The notes: a model not told the origin generated them from the sequence alone. Shown: positions 38,951-48,906, counted from the stretch's first letter. The stretch: DNA of 64,000 nucleotides from Phycisphaeraceae bacterium (GCA_020831765.1 JAFIFY010000007.1:1-64000), one strand, 5' to 3'. A program made the numbers and translations.

Positions 38951-38979
38951 AAAGTACTTGGCCCGCCACAGACCGTCAA
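38951..38979 (-). promoter_or_regulatory. recA promoter
   Basis: On the minus strand TTGACG (38979-38974) and TACTTT (38956-38951) are 17 bp apart. The -10 box lies 66 nt before the recA start. I see no GAAC-N4-GTTC or CTG-N10-CAG type SOS box over it. Confidence 0.6.
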
Positions 38980-39155
38980 TCACCGTGCGATCGACTCCGC
39001 CCGTCACCCCTGGCCGGATTGGGGCCAAACCCACCGCCCGCTATCTGATCGGGTTTTGTTAGGATACCGGTCCCAGCCGCCGCTGTCAAGTGCCGGTTGC
39101 CCGAAAATCCATCCTGACCATTGACAGGACCGCCCGGGCACCGATCGCCGACTCT

Positions 39156-40523
39156 TTAGATGCCCAGTTCCCAGCCCTTGCGATACTCGCGGCGGATGAA
39201 CTGATCGGCTTCCGGAGCGCCGGGGCAACGCAGATTCTCCGGGTCCCAGCGGATCTCCTTGCCGACGCGGTAGGCCACATTGGCCAGGTGCATGGCTTCG
39301 TTGAGCGGGCCGGCGTAGAGGAAGTTGCTCTTGGGAAAGTCCCATGATTCCCGCCCGGTACAGGCCAGGAGCCATTCGCGCATGTGTCCAGGCGAAGTTG
39401 GAATGGTCTGAACCTCGACATCGCCTGTGCGAAGGCTCGCGCTCAGAGCTTCCATGGCCGCCTCGGGAATCAGCCGGGGGCTGTTGCCGTAATCGCCGGT
39501 CACCAGCAGTTTGCCCTTGGTTCCGATGAATAGCGATCCGGAACCCGGCAGTTGCTTATTCGGGCGGGCCGGATCGTTGAGAATCTCCTCGGGCACCGGC
39601 GGCTTCAAGCCCCCCTCGTACCAGTAGGCATCAAACGCCGGCCGTTCGCCACGCGCCGCGAATTGCCACTTGTGAATGGCGCGCTGGGAGAAAGTCTCGT
39701 TGTTGCGTTCAGGCTCATGGCGGATGGTGTGGATGGTGGCCGGGGCCACAGGGTCCATGGCCCACCAGACGCAATCCCAGGTATGAGCGCCCATATCGCC
39801 GATCGCGCCGGCACCAAAATCCATCCAGCCCCGCCAGTTGAAAGGGTGAAGATTCTCATGCCGATCACGGAAGGGTGCCGGTCCGATCCAGGCATCCCAA
39901 TCAAGGTTGGAAGGGACCGGAACTCGGGCGGGCCTCCGGGCGATGCCGGCGGGCCAGTTGGGCCGATTCGTCCAGGTATGAACCTCGGTGATCGTGCCCA
40001 GCACGCCGGCACGAACCCACTCGACCACGCGCCGATTGCCCTGGTTGGCGTGGCCCTGGTTGCCCATCTGCGTCGCGACCTTGCGGCGGGCGGTCTCCTG
40101 GGCGATCACACGCGCTTCATGCACATTGAACGTCAGCGGCTTCTCGCAGTAAACATGTTTGCCCGCGCGCAGCGCTCGCATCACCGCCGGCGCATGGTGA
40201 TGATCGGGCGTGGAGATGATCACCGCATCGATCCGCCGCTCCAGTTCATCGAACATGCGGCGGTAATCCTGATAGATTTTCGCATCCGGAAAGCGATTGG
40301 GAGCATCGCCCAATCTGCCCAGGTCCGGATCGCACAACGCCACACAGTTGTGCCCGCGTGCTGCGCCGAAGTGCGCCCGGCCCTGGCCACCCACACCAAT
40401 GTAAGCAATGCCCAATTTGTTGTTGGCTGATTCAGCCCGCAGCAGCGTAGGCCCGGTCGCCGCCATCATGGCCACGGCCGAAAGTGAACCTCCGATGAAC
40501 CGCCGGCGGGTGATTGGATGCAT
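39156..40523 (-). CDS. Tat-exported Gfo/Idh/MocA oxidoreductase (copy A)
   Basis: The N-terminus ITRRRFIGGSLSAVAMMAA is a twin-arginine signal. The mature protein has the NAD(P) motif IGVGGQGRAH, then the family EKPL motif in HVYCEKPLTF, and a C-terminal substrate domain (GAIGDMGAHTWDCV). These enzymes oxidise or reduce sugars with a tightly bound dinucleotide; some give 3-keto sugars. AAAGGAG precedes ATG 40523; 455 residues. It matches copy B (41779-43146) without gaps at roughly three quarters or more of positions by eye. The DUF1080 gene starts upstream on the same strand and ends 54 bp before this start. Confidence 0.88.
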   Translation of the reverse strand: MHPITRRRFIGGSLSAVAMMAATGPTLLRAESANNKLGIAYIGVGGQGRAHFGAARGHNCVALCDPDLGRLGDAPNRFPDAKIYQDYRRMFDELERRIDAVIISTPDHHHAPAVMRALRAGKHVYCEKPLTFNVHEARVIAQETARRKVATQMGNQGHANQGNRRVVEWVRAGVLGTITEVHTWTNRPNWPAGIARRPARVPVPSNLDWDAWIGPAPFRDRHENLHPFNWRGWMDFGAGAIGDMGAHTWDCVWWAMDPVAPATIHTIRHEPERNNETFSQRAIHKWQFAARGERPAFDAYWYEGGLKPPVPEEILNDPARPNKQLPGSGSLFIGTKGKLLVTGDYGNSPRLIPEAAMEALSASLRTGDVEVQTIPTSPGHMREWLLACTGRESWDFPKSNFLYAGPLNEAMHLANVAYRVGKEIRWDPENLRCPGAPEADQFIRREYRKGWELGI

Positions 40524-40577
40524 CTTCAGAACCACTCCTTTCGAATCCAGTCGCTCCTGGAACACCGGCCGTCGAAA

Positions 40578-41684
40578 TCAACGAGCTTCCAGCGGCACCA
40601 GCCAGACGTTGCGGTAGACCACCGGCTCACCGTGATCCTGCAAGTAGATCGGCCCGGGTTCGGGCGACTCCGGCCGGCCGCCACCGGTCTGGCGCGGCAC
40701 CTCGACATCATCATGAATGAGCACACCGTTCTGATACACGGTCATACGTGCATTGGCCACCTTGCGATTCTCCTCGTATCTCGGCGGCATGAAGTAGATG
40801 TCGTAGGTCTCCCAGGTCAGCGGCGGACGGCACATGTTCACATCCGGAGCGTGGACGTTGTAGATGCCGCCGCCACCGGAACGCGTGGCATCAAGCCCGA
40901 ATGAATCGAGCACCTGCACCTCATATCGACGCTGAATATAAACGCCGCTGTTGGCCCTGCCCTGGCCCCGGGCACGAGGCATGTAGGGAAGCCGGAACTC
41001 CACATGAAGATAGATCGCGCCAAAGTTCTCCCGCGTCGTCACACCGCGGAACAGCAGATCATCAAGCACGATGCGGCCGTTGTGCCACCGATCGACGTTG
41101 GTGCCATCAAACAGAACCACCGCTCCTTCCAGCGGCTGCTGGCCAAGCGTCGGGCTCTTGCGGTCCACCCTGGCCAATCGCCCCAATGCCCGGTCTTCGG
41201 AATCGGTCACCGCCAAGCCGCCTTCCTCCCAGGTCACTTTCCAATCGCCGAAATCCGCGGTGATTCGATCATCGGTCCGCGTGGTTTCAACAACATCGCG
41301 CTTGCCGGGTCGTTGGGGCTTGTGCTCAAGCTTCTCATTGATGAACGACGGCGGCCGGCCGTCGATGGTCGGGCGGCTATTCTCCTGGCCCGCCTCAGCC
41401 GCCTGTTCGGACGGGGCCCAGCCATCACCCGGCAAACCACCTTCGTAACGAACCACCCGGAACCGGTCGTTCCCCTGGGCGACCATGTGAACCCCGAATA
41501 CTTCTATATCTTCGCCGATGCGGACTTCGCCCCGGTATTCACCTTGAACGATGAAATCCGGATCATGCTGCTTCGCGGCTTCGGCCGTGGTGTACATGTG
41601 AGGCCGGGGACGCCCGGTATCGACCGCCAGACAGGTGCCCACCAGCGCGACAGCAACCAGTACGGAGGCAACGGTCCATCGCAT
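40578..41684 (-). CDS. DUF1080 (3-keto-glycoside hydrolase-like) exported protein
   Basis: A Sec signal (VASVLVAVALVGTCLA) leads to a 368-residue protein whose C-terminal half is DUF1080: VVLFDGTNVDRWHNG, then ANSGVYIQRRYEVQVLDSFG, and PIYLQDHGEPVVYRNVWLVPL at the end. DUF1080 members are jelly-roll proteins, several of which cleave 3-keto-glycosides made by Gfo/Idh/MocA enzymes. The position between two such enzymes supports that role. ATG 41684 has AAGGAG 8 nt upstream; an in-frame TTG 6 nt earlier is not needed. The N-terminal 130 residues are unrecognised. Confidence 0.82.
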   Translation of the reverse strand: MRWTVASVLVAVALVGTCLAVDTGRPRPHMYTTAEAAKQHDPDFIVQGEYRGEVRIGEDIEVFGVHMVAQGNDRFRVVRYEGGLPGDGWAPSEQAAEAGQENSRPTIDGRPPSFINEKLEHKPQRPGKRDVVETTRTDDRITADFGDWKVTWEEGGLAVTDSEDRALGRLARVDRKSPTLGQQPLEGAVVLFDGTNVDRWHNGRIVLDDLLFRGVTTRENFGAIYLHVEFRLPYMPRARGQGRANSGVYIQRRYEVQVLDSFGLDATRSGGGGIYNVHAPDVNMCRPPLTWETYDIYFMPPRYEENRKVANARMTVYQNGVLIHDDVEVPRQTGGGRPESPEPGPIYLQDHGEPVVYRNVWLVPLEAR

Positions 41685-41778
41685 CGTCAAGACTCCTTAT
41701 GCTCTTCGTGGCGACTCTTGTTTCCGGCCACATTCGCCCCTGACCGCTTTGCGGACGGATCGCGAGTAACAACTTCCG

Positions 41779-43146
41779 CTAGATGCCAAGATCCCAGCCC
41801 TTGCGGTACTCGCGGCGGATGTACTGATCCGCCTCCGGAGCATTGGGACACCTCAAGTTCGCCGCATCCCACTGAATCTTCCTGCCCACGAGATAGGCCA
41901 CATTGGCCAGATTCATCGCTTCGTTGAGCGGGCCGGCATAGAGGAAATTGCTCTTGGGGTAGTCCCACGCCTCCTGCCCGGTACACGCCCGGAGCCACTC
42001 GGCCGTATGCCCTGGCGAGGCTGGGATCGTTTCGACCTCGACCTTGCCAGCCTGAAGGTCTTCGGACAGTGCCGTCATTGCCGATTCGGGAATCAGGCGG
42101 GGACTGTTCCCGTAATCGCCGGCCACGAGTAGTTTGCCCTTGGTTCCGATGAAAAGGGAACCGGAACCGGGCAGGTCCTTGTTCCGACGCGCCGGGTCGT
42201 TGAGAATTTCCTCCGGCACCTCCGGTTTCCAGCCGCCCTCGTACCAATACGCATCAAACGCCGGCCGATCGCCCTTGGCGGGAAACTCCCACTTATAGGC
42301 CGCGCGGCGGGGAAATGTTTCGCTGTTTCGCTCCGGCTCGAATCGAAGGCACTCGGCCGAGGAGGGAGCGTCCGGGTCCATCGCCCACCAGACGCAATCC
42401 CAGGTGTGAGCGCCCATATCGCCGATCGCGCCGCAGCCGAAATCAATCCACCCCCGCCACCCGAAGGGATGCAGATGCTGATGTCGCTCACGAAACGGCG
42501 CCGGGCCGATCCAGACATCCCAGTCCAGATTTTGCGGCACATCGATCGTTGGCGGCCGCTGGGCGATGCCCTGGGGCCAGACCGGCCGGTTCGTCCACGT
42601 ATGAACCTCCGTGATCGTGCCCAGCACGCCCGCGCGCACCCACTCGACCACTCGCCGATTGCCCTGGTTGGCGTGGCCTTGATTGCCCATCTGCGTCGCC
42701 ACCTTGCGCCGTGCCGTCTCCTGTGCGATCACCCGGGCTTCGTGGATGTTGAAGGTCAGCGGCTTTTCGCAATAGACATGCTTCCCCGCCTGAAGCGCGC
42801 GCATGACGGCCGGTGCGTGCTGATGATCGGGCGTGGAAATGATGACCGCATCGATCTGACGCTCCAGCTCATCAAACATCTTGCGCCAGTCCTGAAAGAC
42901 CTTGGCGTCGGGATATCGTCGGGTCGCGTTGCCCAGACGACCCAGATCAACCTCGCAGAGAGCAACGCAATTGTGATTGCCGCTGGCGCCCAGATGGGCT
43001 CCGCCTCGCCCCCCGACACCGATGTGCGCGATGCCCAGTTTGTTGTTGGCCGCATCCGCACGAAGGATCGATGGGCCTGTCGCGGCCATGACCGCCATGG
43101 CGGAGAGCGAACCCTGTATGAACTTGCGGCGGGTAATGTGACTCAT
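41779..43146 (-). CDS. Tat-exported Gfo/Idh/MocA oxidoreductase (copy B)
   Basis: This is the paralogue of copy A, with the same 455-residue length. The Tat signal is ITRRKFIQGSLSAMAVMAA, the dinucleotide motif is IGVGGRGGAH, and HVYCEKPLTF and the whole segment after it (ARVIAQETARRKVATQMGN) are identical to copy A. Differences cluster at scattered surface-like positions, for example around residues 290-310. It is the first gene of the minus-strand trio, divergent from the ThuA-DUF1080 gene across a 278-bp region that should hold both promoters. The substrate is unknown. Confidence 0.88.
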   Translation of the reverse strand: MSHITRRKFIQGSLSAMAVMAATGPSILRADAANNKLGIAHIGVGGRGGAHLGASGNHNCVALCEVDLGRLGNATRRYPDAKVFQDWRKMFDELERQIDAVIISTPDHQHAPAVMRALQAGKHVYCEKPLTFNIHEARVIAQETARRKVATQMGNQGHANQGNRRVVEWVRAGVLGTITEVHTWTNRPVWPQGIAQRPPTIDVPQNLDWDVWIGPAPFRERHQHLHPFGWRGWIDFGCGAIGDMGAHTWDCVWWAMDPDAPSSAECLRFEPERNSETFPRRAAYKWEFPAKGDRPAFDAYWYEGGWKPEVPEEILNDPARRNKDLPGSGSLFIGTKGKLLVAGDYGNSPRLIPESAMTALSEDLQAGKVEVETIPASPGHTAEWLRACTGQEAWDYPKSNFLYAGPLNEAMNLANVAYLVGRKIQWDAANLRCPNAPEADQYIRREYRKGWDLGI

Positions 43147-43424
43147 GATGAAGTGATCCCTGTGAGGAATTTCTTTGGCTTTCAACGTGGCTCTTCCGGC
43201 AGCGGCATTCCAGCCGGGTCCATCGACTCGGGCATAATGGTTTACCCTGTCCGGTTATTGCCGCAATACCCAGGAGCGCCGGTTTCGCGATGACGCAAAA
43301 GAGATAATAACGTCCGCCATAAAACGCCGAAATCCATCATCGCACCCAATAAGAAGCGCCGTGGAACGTTGCCCCACAAGTTAACCTTTTCGCGTGCGAC
43401 ATGACCATCCCCAGGAGACAACCG

Positions 43425-45014
43425 ATGAGACGCACCCCATACCTGCTCTTGGCCGCCACATTCTGCCTGGTCGCCGCCACCCTCCACATGAATGTCCATG
43501 CCGAGCCTCGGCCCACTTCGGTCAATGAGCGGATCGCCGAACGGGTCGAAGCGGCGATTCCCGAAAAGGCCCCCGCCGAGCCCAAAGCCAAGCGGCGGGT
43601 ACTGGTCTTTTATCGAACGGCCGGGTTCCGTCACGGCTCGATTCCGGTGGGCAATCATGCCCTGGCGAAGATGGGTGAAAAGACCGGGGCGTATGAAGCC
43701 GTGGTCAGCGACGACATTGCCATGTTCGAGCCGGAGAACCTGGCCCAGTTCGATGTCGTGATCATGAACAATACGACCGGAGAGGTCTTCCTGCCGAGCA
43801 ACCCGACCGAGGAGGACCGCAAGCGCGAAGCGCGGGTGAAGGAAGCCCTGCTTGAGTTCGTTCGTGGTGGAAATGGCCTGGTGGGCATCCACGCCGCCAC
43901 CGATACGCTCTACCAGTGGGCTGAGTATGGCAGGATGATCGGCGCTTATTTCACCAGCCATCCCTGGCATACCACGGTGCCGGTCAAGGTTGATGATTCC
44001 GAAAGTCCGCTGATGGCGATGTTCCCGAAAGATGGCTTCCAGATTCACGATGAGATTTACCAGTTCGCCGACCGCCGCGGCACCGGGCAGCCGTACTCAC
44101 GCTCCCGGCTTCGGGTGCTGATGAGCCTCGATGAGAACAAGATGGATGTCAGCCGGGGAGGCCGCCCGGACAATGACTATGCCTTGAGTTGGATTCGCCA
44201 GGAGGAGATGGGCCGGGTCTTCTACACGGCCCTTGGTCACCGCGATGAGATTTTCTGGAATCCCCAGGTGCTCGCCCACCTTCTGGCCGGCATTCAGTAC
44301 GCCGCGGGCGATCTTGAAGCCGATGCCACGCCCAGCAATCCTCCGGAAGAACCCGAGCGACCCCACAACACCCTGAGCAAGGAAGAAAAGGAGGCGGGTT
44401 GGAAGCTGCTGTTTGATGGCCAATCCACCGAGCATTGGCGGGGCTTCCATCGACAGGCACTGCCCGACGGCTGGCAGGCGGTGGACGGCACGCTGGCTCG
44501 TGTCGCGCGCGGCGGAGACATCGTCACCGTCGAGCAATTCGACCACTTTGATTTGAAGCTGGACTGGAAAGTTTCGCCGCGCGGCAACAGCGGCATCTTC
44601 TTCCGCGTGGCTGAAAACCATGACGGCCAACGCTTCGGCTCGGTCTGGCACACCGGACCGGAGTACCAGATCCTTGACGATGCCAGACACGGCGATGGGC
44701 GCAATCGATTGACCAGCGCCGGCTCGAACTATGCCATGCATGCCCCGGCCCATGATGTGGTGCGACCGGCCGGTGAATGGAACCGCGCACGACTGATCGT
44801 TCACGGCGATCGTGTCGAGCACTATCTCAACGGTCGCCTGATCGTCCGTTACGACCTGGGTTCCGAGGAATGGAAGCGGCTTTTCCAAGCCAGCAAGTTC
44901 CGCAACCATGCCGGCTACGGGCGCATGCCCATCGGTCACATCGCCCTTCAGGATCACGGCGATGCGGTGTGGTTCCGCAACATCAAGATTCGTAAGCTTG
45001 AGGCTCCGGAATGA
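43425..45014 (+). CDS. exported ThuA-like / DUF1080 fusion protein
   Basis: A Sec signal (YLLLAATFCLVAATL, cleavage near VHA-EP) precedes a ThuA-like glutamine-amidotransferase-fold domain (about 45-290: VLVFYRTAGFRHGSIP, FVRGGNGLVGIHAATDT, GHRDEIFWNP). A DUF1080 domain follows (about 320-525: KLLFDGQSTEHWRGF, SGIFFRVAENHDG, PIGHIALQDHG). ThuA proteins act in 3-keto-trehalose metabolism and DUF1080 cleaves 3-keto-glycosides, so the fusion probably handles one oxidised sugar. ATG 43425 is chosen over 43401 because CCAGGAGA lies directly upstream of it and begins a clean signal peptide; 529 residues. Confidence 0.85.
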   Translation: MRRTPYLLLAATFCLVAATLHMNVHAEPRPTSVNERIAERVEAAIPEKAPAEPKAKRRVLVFYRTAGFRHGSIPVGNHALAKMGEKTGAYEAVVSDDIAMFEPENLAQFDVVIMNNTTGEVFLPSNPTEEDRKREARVKEALLEFVRGGNGLVGIHAATDTLYQWAEYGRMIGAYFTSHPWHTTVPVKVDDSESPLMAMFPKDGFQIHDEIYQFADRRGTGQPYSRSRLRVLMSLDENKMDVSRGGRPDNDYALSWIRQEEMGRVFYTALGHRDEIFWNPQVLAHLLAGIQYAAGDLEADATPSNPPEEPERPHNTLSKEEKEAGWKLLFDGQSTEHWRGFHRQALPDGWQAVDGTLARVARGGDIVTVEQFDHFDLKLDWKVSPRGNSGIFFRVAENHDGQRFGSVWHTGPEYQILDDARHGDGRNRLTSAGSNYAMHAPAHDVVRPAGEWNRARLIVHGDRVEHYLNGRLIVRYDLGSEEWKRLFQASKFRNHAGYGRMPIGHIALQDHGDAVWFRNIKIRKLEAPE

Positions 45015-45149
45015 AGGCCCCGGAATGAGGTGCCCGCATCCGGACCGACCAGAAGCCGATCCATCCCGTCCGTGGCTGTGATGCGGCCCGATGGAACTGC
45101 TATCGTCATCGCGGAATTCGGTACCGTCGGCTGTCGCCACTGATCATCC

Positions 45150-46688
45150 ATGCCCGAGACATCACCACCCATCGCCGTTGAAGGACTGACCAAGGACTTC
45201 ATGGCCGTGCGAGCGCTCAGCGATGTCTCGCTGGCGTTCGAGGCGGGTGCTGTCCATGGTCTGATCGGCGAGAACGGCGCGGGCAAAAGCACGCTGATGA
45301 AGGTCTTGAGCGGCCTGATCCGCCCCACCGCCGGCCATGTTCTGGTCGAGGGCCGGCACGTGGAATTTCATTCGGCCCGGGATGCCCAGGATGCGGGCAT
45401 CGCGATGATTCACCAGGAGTTGAATCTCGTTCCCGAGCTGAGTGTGGCTGAGAATATCTTCCTGGGCCGCGAGTCGAAACGGTGGGGGCTGATTCATCGC
45501 CGCGCCATGGCCGAGCAAGCCCGGGTCCATCTGGAATCGGTCGGCGGTTCGGTCGATCCGCACACCCTGGTCCAGGATCTTTCCATCGCCCAGCGACAGA
45601 TGGTGGAGATCGCCAAGGCGCTTAGCCAGCGGGCGGGCGTCATCATTATGGACGAGCCGACCGCGGTGCTCACGCGGCGGGAAGTGGAGTTGCTCTTCGA
45701 TCTGATTTCGCGCCTGCGGGAGCGCGGCGCTGCGATCATCTACATCTCCCATGTGCTGTCGGAAGTGTTGCGCATCTGCGATCGGATCAGTGTTCTGCGT
45801 GATGGACGGCTGGTCACGACGCGGGATAACGATGGGAGCCTGGACGATGCGCAACTGGCCAACCTGATGGTCGGACGGAAGCTGGACCACCAGTTTCCCG
45901 ATCGACGTGGGCACGACGACCAGGTGGTGCTCAGCGTGCGTGGCTTGAGCGCGGCGGGGGGCATCAAGGATGCCTCTTTGGAGTTGCGCCGTGGCGAGAT
46001 ACTCGGTTTCGCCGGCCTGATCGGAGCCGGACGAACCGAACTGGCCGAGGCCATCGTCGGGCTCGGCCATCGCACGGCGGGCCAGATGCTCCTGAACGAC
46101 AAACCCTTCGCCCCCCGGAATCTGGCCGCCTCTATCGGACAGGGCGTGACCTACCTCTCCGAGGATCGCCACGGCAAGGGCGTGGTTCTGGGCATGCCGG
46201 TCACCCACAACACCACGCTGGCCTCACTCCGTCGTTACTGCCACCCGCTGATCAACGCCACCGAGGAACTGGCCGCGACACGAAAGCACATCCAGCAACT
46301 GGGCATCCGGCTCGGTCATGCGCGGCAGATGATCGATACGCTCAGTGGAGGCAATCAACAGAAGGTGGCCCTGGCGCGGTGGTTGGAAATGGAGCCGGCG
46401 GTGCTGATCCTCGATGAGCCGACGCGCGGCGTCGATGTGGGTGCCAAGGCCGAGATTTACCGGCTGATCGCCCAACTGGCCGACCGGGGTCTTGCCTGTA
46501 TGATGATCTCCTCCGAGCTTCACGAACTTCTGGGTCTTTGCCATCGAATCGCGGTCATGCGGGGCGGCCGGATCGTCGCCATCGTCGATGGCCCCACCGC
46601 GACCGAAGAGCGGATCATGCACCTGGCCGCGGGCGTGATGCCGAAAGTCGAGGCAACGGACCGCCCCACGGAAATCGCCGCCGGATGA
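45150..46688 (+). CDS. sugar ABC transporter ATPase, two-domain (RbsA/MglA type)
   Basis: Two nucleotide-binding domains lie in tandem (512 residues). The first has Walker A GENGAGKST, LSIAQRQMVEIAKAL and IIMDEPTAVLT. The second has the usual altered P-loop GLIGAGRTEL with LSGGNQQKVALARWL and ILDEPTRGVDVGAK. This is the carbohydrate uptake transporter-2 type that energises import of monosaccharides. Its stop overlaps the permease start by 4 nt (ATGA). Confidence 0.94.
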   Translation: MPETSPPIAVEGLTKDFMAVRALSDVSLAFEAGAVHGLIGENGAGKSTLMKVLSGLIRPTAGHVLVEGRHVEFHSARDAQDAGIAMIHQELNLVPELSVAENIFLGRESKRWGLIHRRAMAEQARVHLESVGGSVDPHTLVQDLSIAQRQMVEIAKALSQRAGVIIMDEPTAVLTRREVELLFDLISRLRERGAAIIYISHVLSEVLRICDRISVLRDGRLVTTRDNDGSLDDAQLANLMVGRKLDHQFPDRRGHDDQVVLSVRGLSAAGGIKDASLELRRGEILGFAGLIGAGRTELAEAIVGLGHRTAGQMLLNDKPFAPRNLAASIGQGVTYLSEDRHGKGVVLGMPVTHNTTLASLRRYCHPLINATEELAATRKHIQQLGIRLGHARQMIDTLSGGNQQKVALARWLEMEPAVLILDEPTRGVDVGAKAEIYRLIAQLADRGLACMMISSELHELLGLCHRIAVMRGGRIVAIVDGPTATEERIMHLAAGVMPKVEATDRPTEIAAG

Positions 46689-47764
46689 GCAACGGTCAGC
46701 CTGAAAACCCGACCTCACCCCCTCCCGCACCGTCGGTTGCCCCTCCGACGCCGGTCCATGCGCTACTCCGTCGACTGGCGTCGTTGCCGTCCTGGACAGG
46801 CGCACTAGTGGCCCTGGCCGTCCTCGTGGCCCTGACCGCCGCGACCAATCCGGCCTTTCTTACGCTGGTCAACATCATCAACATCCTCAATACCAACGCC
46901 ATGCTGGGCATCATCGCGGTGGGCATGACGCTGGTGATCATCCTCGGCGGCATTGATTTATCCGTGGGCTCGCTGATGGCGTTCGCCGCGGGGCTCGGGG
47001 CGATGGCCCTGGCCGCGATCGCCGGTGAAGGGGCGGGCAATGAATGGCTCGCGGTCGCGGCGGGGTTCGGGGTGGCGTCGGCCATCGGCCTGGCCGGCGG
47101 TTGGCTCAATGGGGCGTTGATCGCCTGGGGACGCCTGGCCCCGTTCATCGCCACCCTCGCCGGTCTGGTGGCCTACCGATCGGCCATCACCTGGATGGCC
47201 GATGGAGGCCATATTTCCGCCCGGGGCACGGCACTGCTGGAGACCATCGGCCGGGGCATCCAGATTCCATTCACCGAGGGCATCCGAACCGGGGGCGTTC
47301 ACCTGCCCGTGGCGATCATCGCCTTTTTCGCCATCGCCGGCGCGGGCATGATCCTGCTGAATCTCACCCGCCTGGGCCGCCACATCGTCGCCATCGGCTC
47401 CAACGAGCAGGCCGCCCGGTATTCGGCCATCAACGTCGAGTGGGTCAAGTTCACCACCTATGGCATCATCGGACTGCTTTCCGGCGTCGCGGCGTTCTTC
47501 TACATCGCCCGCTTCGAATCGGTCAACAGCGGCTCGGCCGGCCAGTTGCTGGAACTGGAGGTCATCGCGGCGGTGGTGATCGGCGGTACCCGGATGCAGG
47601 GCGGTTCGGGTAGCATTACCGGAACGGTCATCGGCGTCCTGCTCATCGGCGTGATCCGAAACACGCTGGTCCTGCAGAACGTCAATACCTATGCCCACGG
47701 CCTGGTGATGGGCTCGATCATCATCGTGGCCGTATTGCTCCAGCAACTGGCGACCCGCCGCTGA
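46685..47764 (+). CDS. sugar ABC transporter permease (RbsC type)
   Basis: The protein has 359 residues with about nine hydrophobic segments. The RbsC/BPD_transp_2 signatures are LGIIAVGMTLVIILGGIDLSVGSLM and IGSNEQAARYSAINV. ATG 46685 overlaps the ATPase stop and removes an out-of-family extension. The N-terminal 35 residues are Pro-rich and non-conserved. The gene cluster order ATPase-permease-binding protein is standard. Confidence 0.93.
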   Translation: MSNGQPENPTSPPPAPSVAPPTPVHALLRRLASLPSWTGALVALAVLVALTAATNPAFLTLVNIINILNTNAMLGIIAVGMTLVIILGGIDLSVGSLMAFAAGLGAMALAAIAGEGAGNEWLAVAAGFGVASAIGLAGGWLNGALIAWGRLAPFIATLAGLVAYRSAITWMADGGHISARGTALLETIGRGIQIPFTEGIRTGGVHLPVAIIAFFAIAGAGMILLNLTRLGRHIVAIGSNEQAARYSAINVEWVKFTTYGIIGLLSGVAAFFYIARFESVNSGSAGQLLELEVIAAVVIGGTRMQGGSGSITGTVIGVLLIGVIRNTLVLQNVNTYAHGLVMGSIIIVAVLLQQLATRR

Positions 47765-47856
47765 TTGATCAAAGGCCCCCCTGTGCGTGCCGGTCGGCGC
47801 GAAACAGGGAACCCAACCGAACGAATATCGCCCCACAATCGCCAAGGATCTTCACC

Positions 47857-48906
47857 ATGCTCAACACACTACTACGACTCATTCCCCTGTCGGCCATGAT
47901 TCTGGCCGTTGTCTTGCTCATCCTCCCCGCCTGCGGCCCCGCCGCGGAAGAGGGTGAACGGCGACCCGTCATCGGGGTCTCCGTCCCTGAAGCCACTCAT
48001 GGATGGACCGCCGGCATCGGCCACTGGGCCAACGAGGCGATGAAGAAGTACCCGGAAGTCGAGTGGCGCTTCCAACGCGCGGCCGGCGGAGCCCAGCAGG
48101 TGTCCCATATCGAGGCGATGCTGGCGGCGGGAATTGATGCGCTGGTCTTTCTTCCTCAGGATGCCGCTGAAGTCATGCCGGCCATTCGCCAGGCCAAGCG
48201 TCAGGGCGTCTATGTGGTGAGCGTGGATCGCGGCCTGGAGGAAGAAATCGCCGATTTGTACGTCGCGGGCGACAACGCGGCTTTCGGCCGGATCGCGGCC
48301 GAGTTCATGGCCCGGAAGCTTGAGGGGCGTGGCAGGATCGCCATTCTGCGGGGCATGGCCGTCCCGATCGACAGCGAGCGGTATAACGCCGCCGTCCAAG
48401 TGTTTAACCGCTACCCGGACATCGAGATCGTCGCCACCCAGCGAGGCAACTGGAACCGCGCCCAGGCACAGCAGGTCATGGAGGACATCCTCACCGGTAA
48501 CCCGCGCATCGATGCCGTATGGGCTTCGGATGATGACATGGCACTGGGCGCGGAGCGGGCGATCGACAGAGCAGGACGCAAGGACGAAATGTGGATTCTC
48601 GGTGGGGCGGGCATGAAGGACATCATTCGACGCGTTCGCGACAACGACAGGATGTTTCCCGCCAATGTGACCTATCCGCCCTCGATGATCGCGACCGGCA
48701 TTCATCTGGCCGTCGCCGAAGTCCTTTTCGATGGCGATGAGACCCGGATCGCGGACAACATCCCCCACGATGCGGCGATCGACCGGGAAAGACTGCTCAC
48801 CGGGCGCGATCAGCGGCCCGAGGGCCAGCGCGAATTGAAGATCGACATCCAGTTGATCACCCCGGAAAACGCCGCCGACTTCTACTATCCGGATTCGCCG
48901 TTCTGA
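47857..48906 (+). CDS. sugar-binding lipoprotein (RbsB type)
   Basis: A lipoprotein signal ends in LPAC (Cys at about 26). The mature part is a periplasmic binding protein of family I: VIGVSVPEATHGWTAGIGHWAN, then IDALVFLPQDAAEV, VVSVDRGL, and AVWASDDDMALGAERAI. AAGGA precedes the ATG by about 8 nt, 92 bp after the permease. The sugar is not readable; the flanking ThuA-DUF1080 and Gfo/Idh/MocA genes suggest a keto-sugar or the monosaccharide released from it. Confidence 0.92.
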   Translation: MLNTLLRLIPLSAMILAVVLLILPACGPAAEEGERRPVIGVSVPEATHGWTAGIGHWANEAMKKYPEVEWRFQRAAGGAQQVSHIEAMLAAGIDALVFLPQDAAEVMPAIRQAKRQGVYVVSVDRGLEEEIADLYVAGDNAAFGRIAAEFMARKLEGRGRIAILRGMAVPIDSERYNAAVQVFNRYPDIEIVATQRGNWNRAQAQQVMEDILTGNPRIDAVWASDDDMALGAERAIDRAGRKDEMWILGGAGMKDIIRRVRDNDRMFPANVTYPPSMIATGIHLAVAEVLFDGDETRIADNIPHDAAIDRERLLTGRDQRPEGQRELKIDIQLITPENAADFYYPDSPF

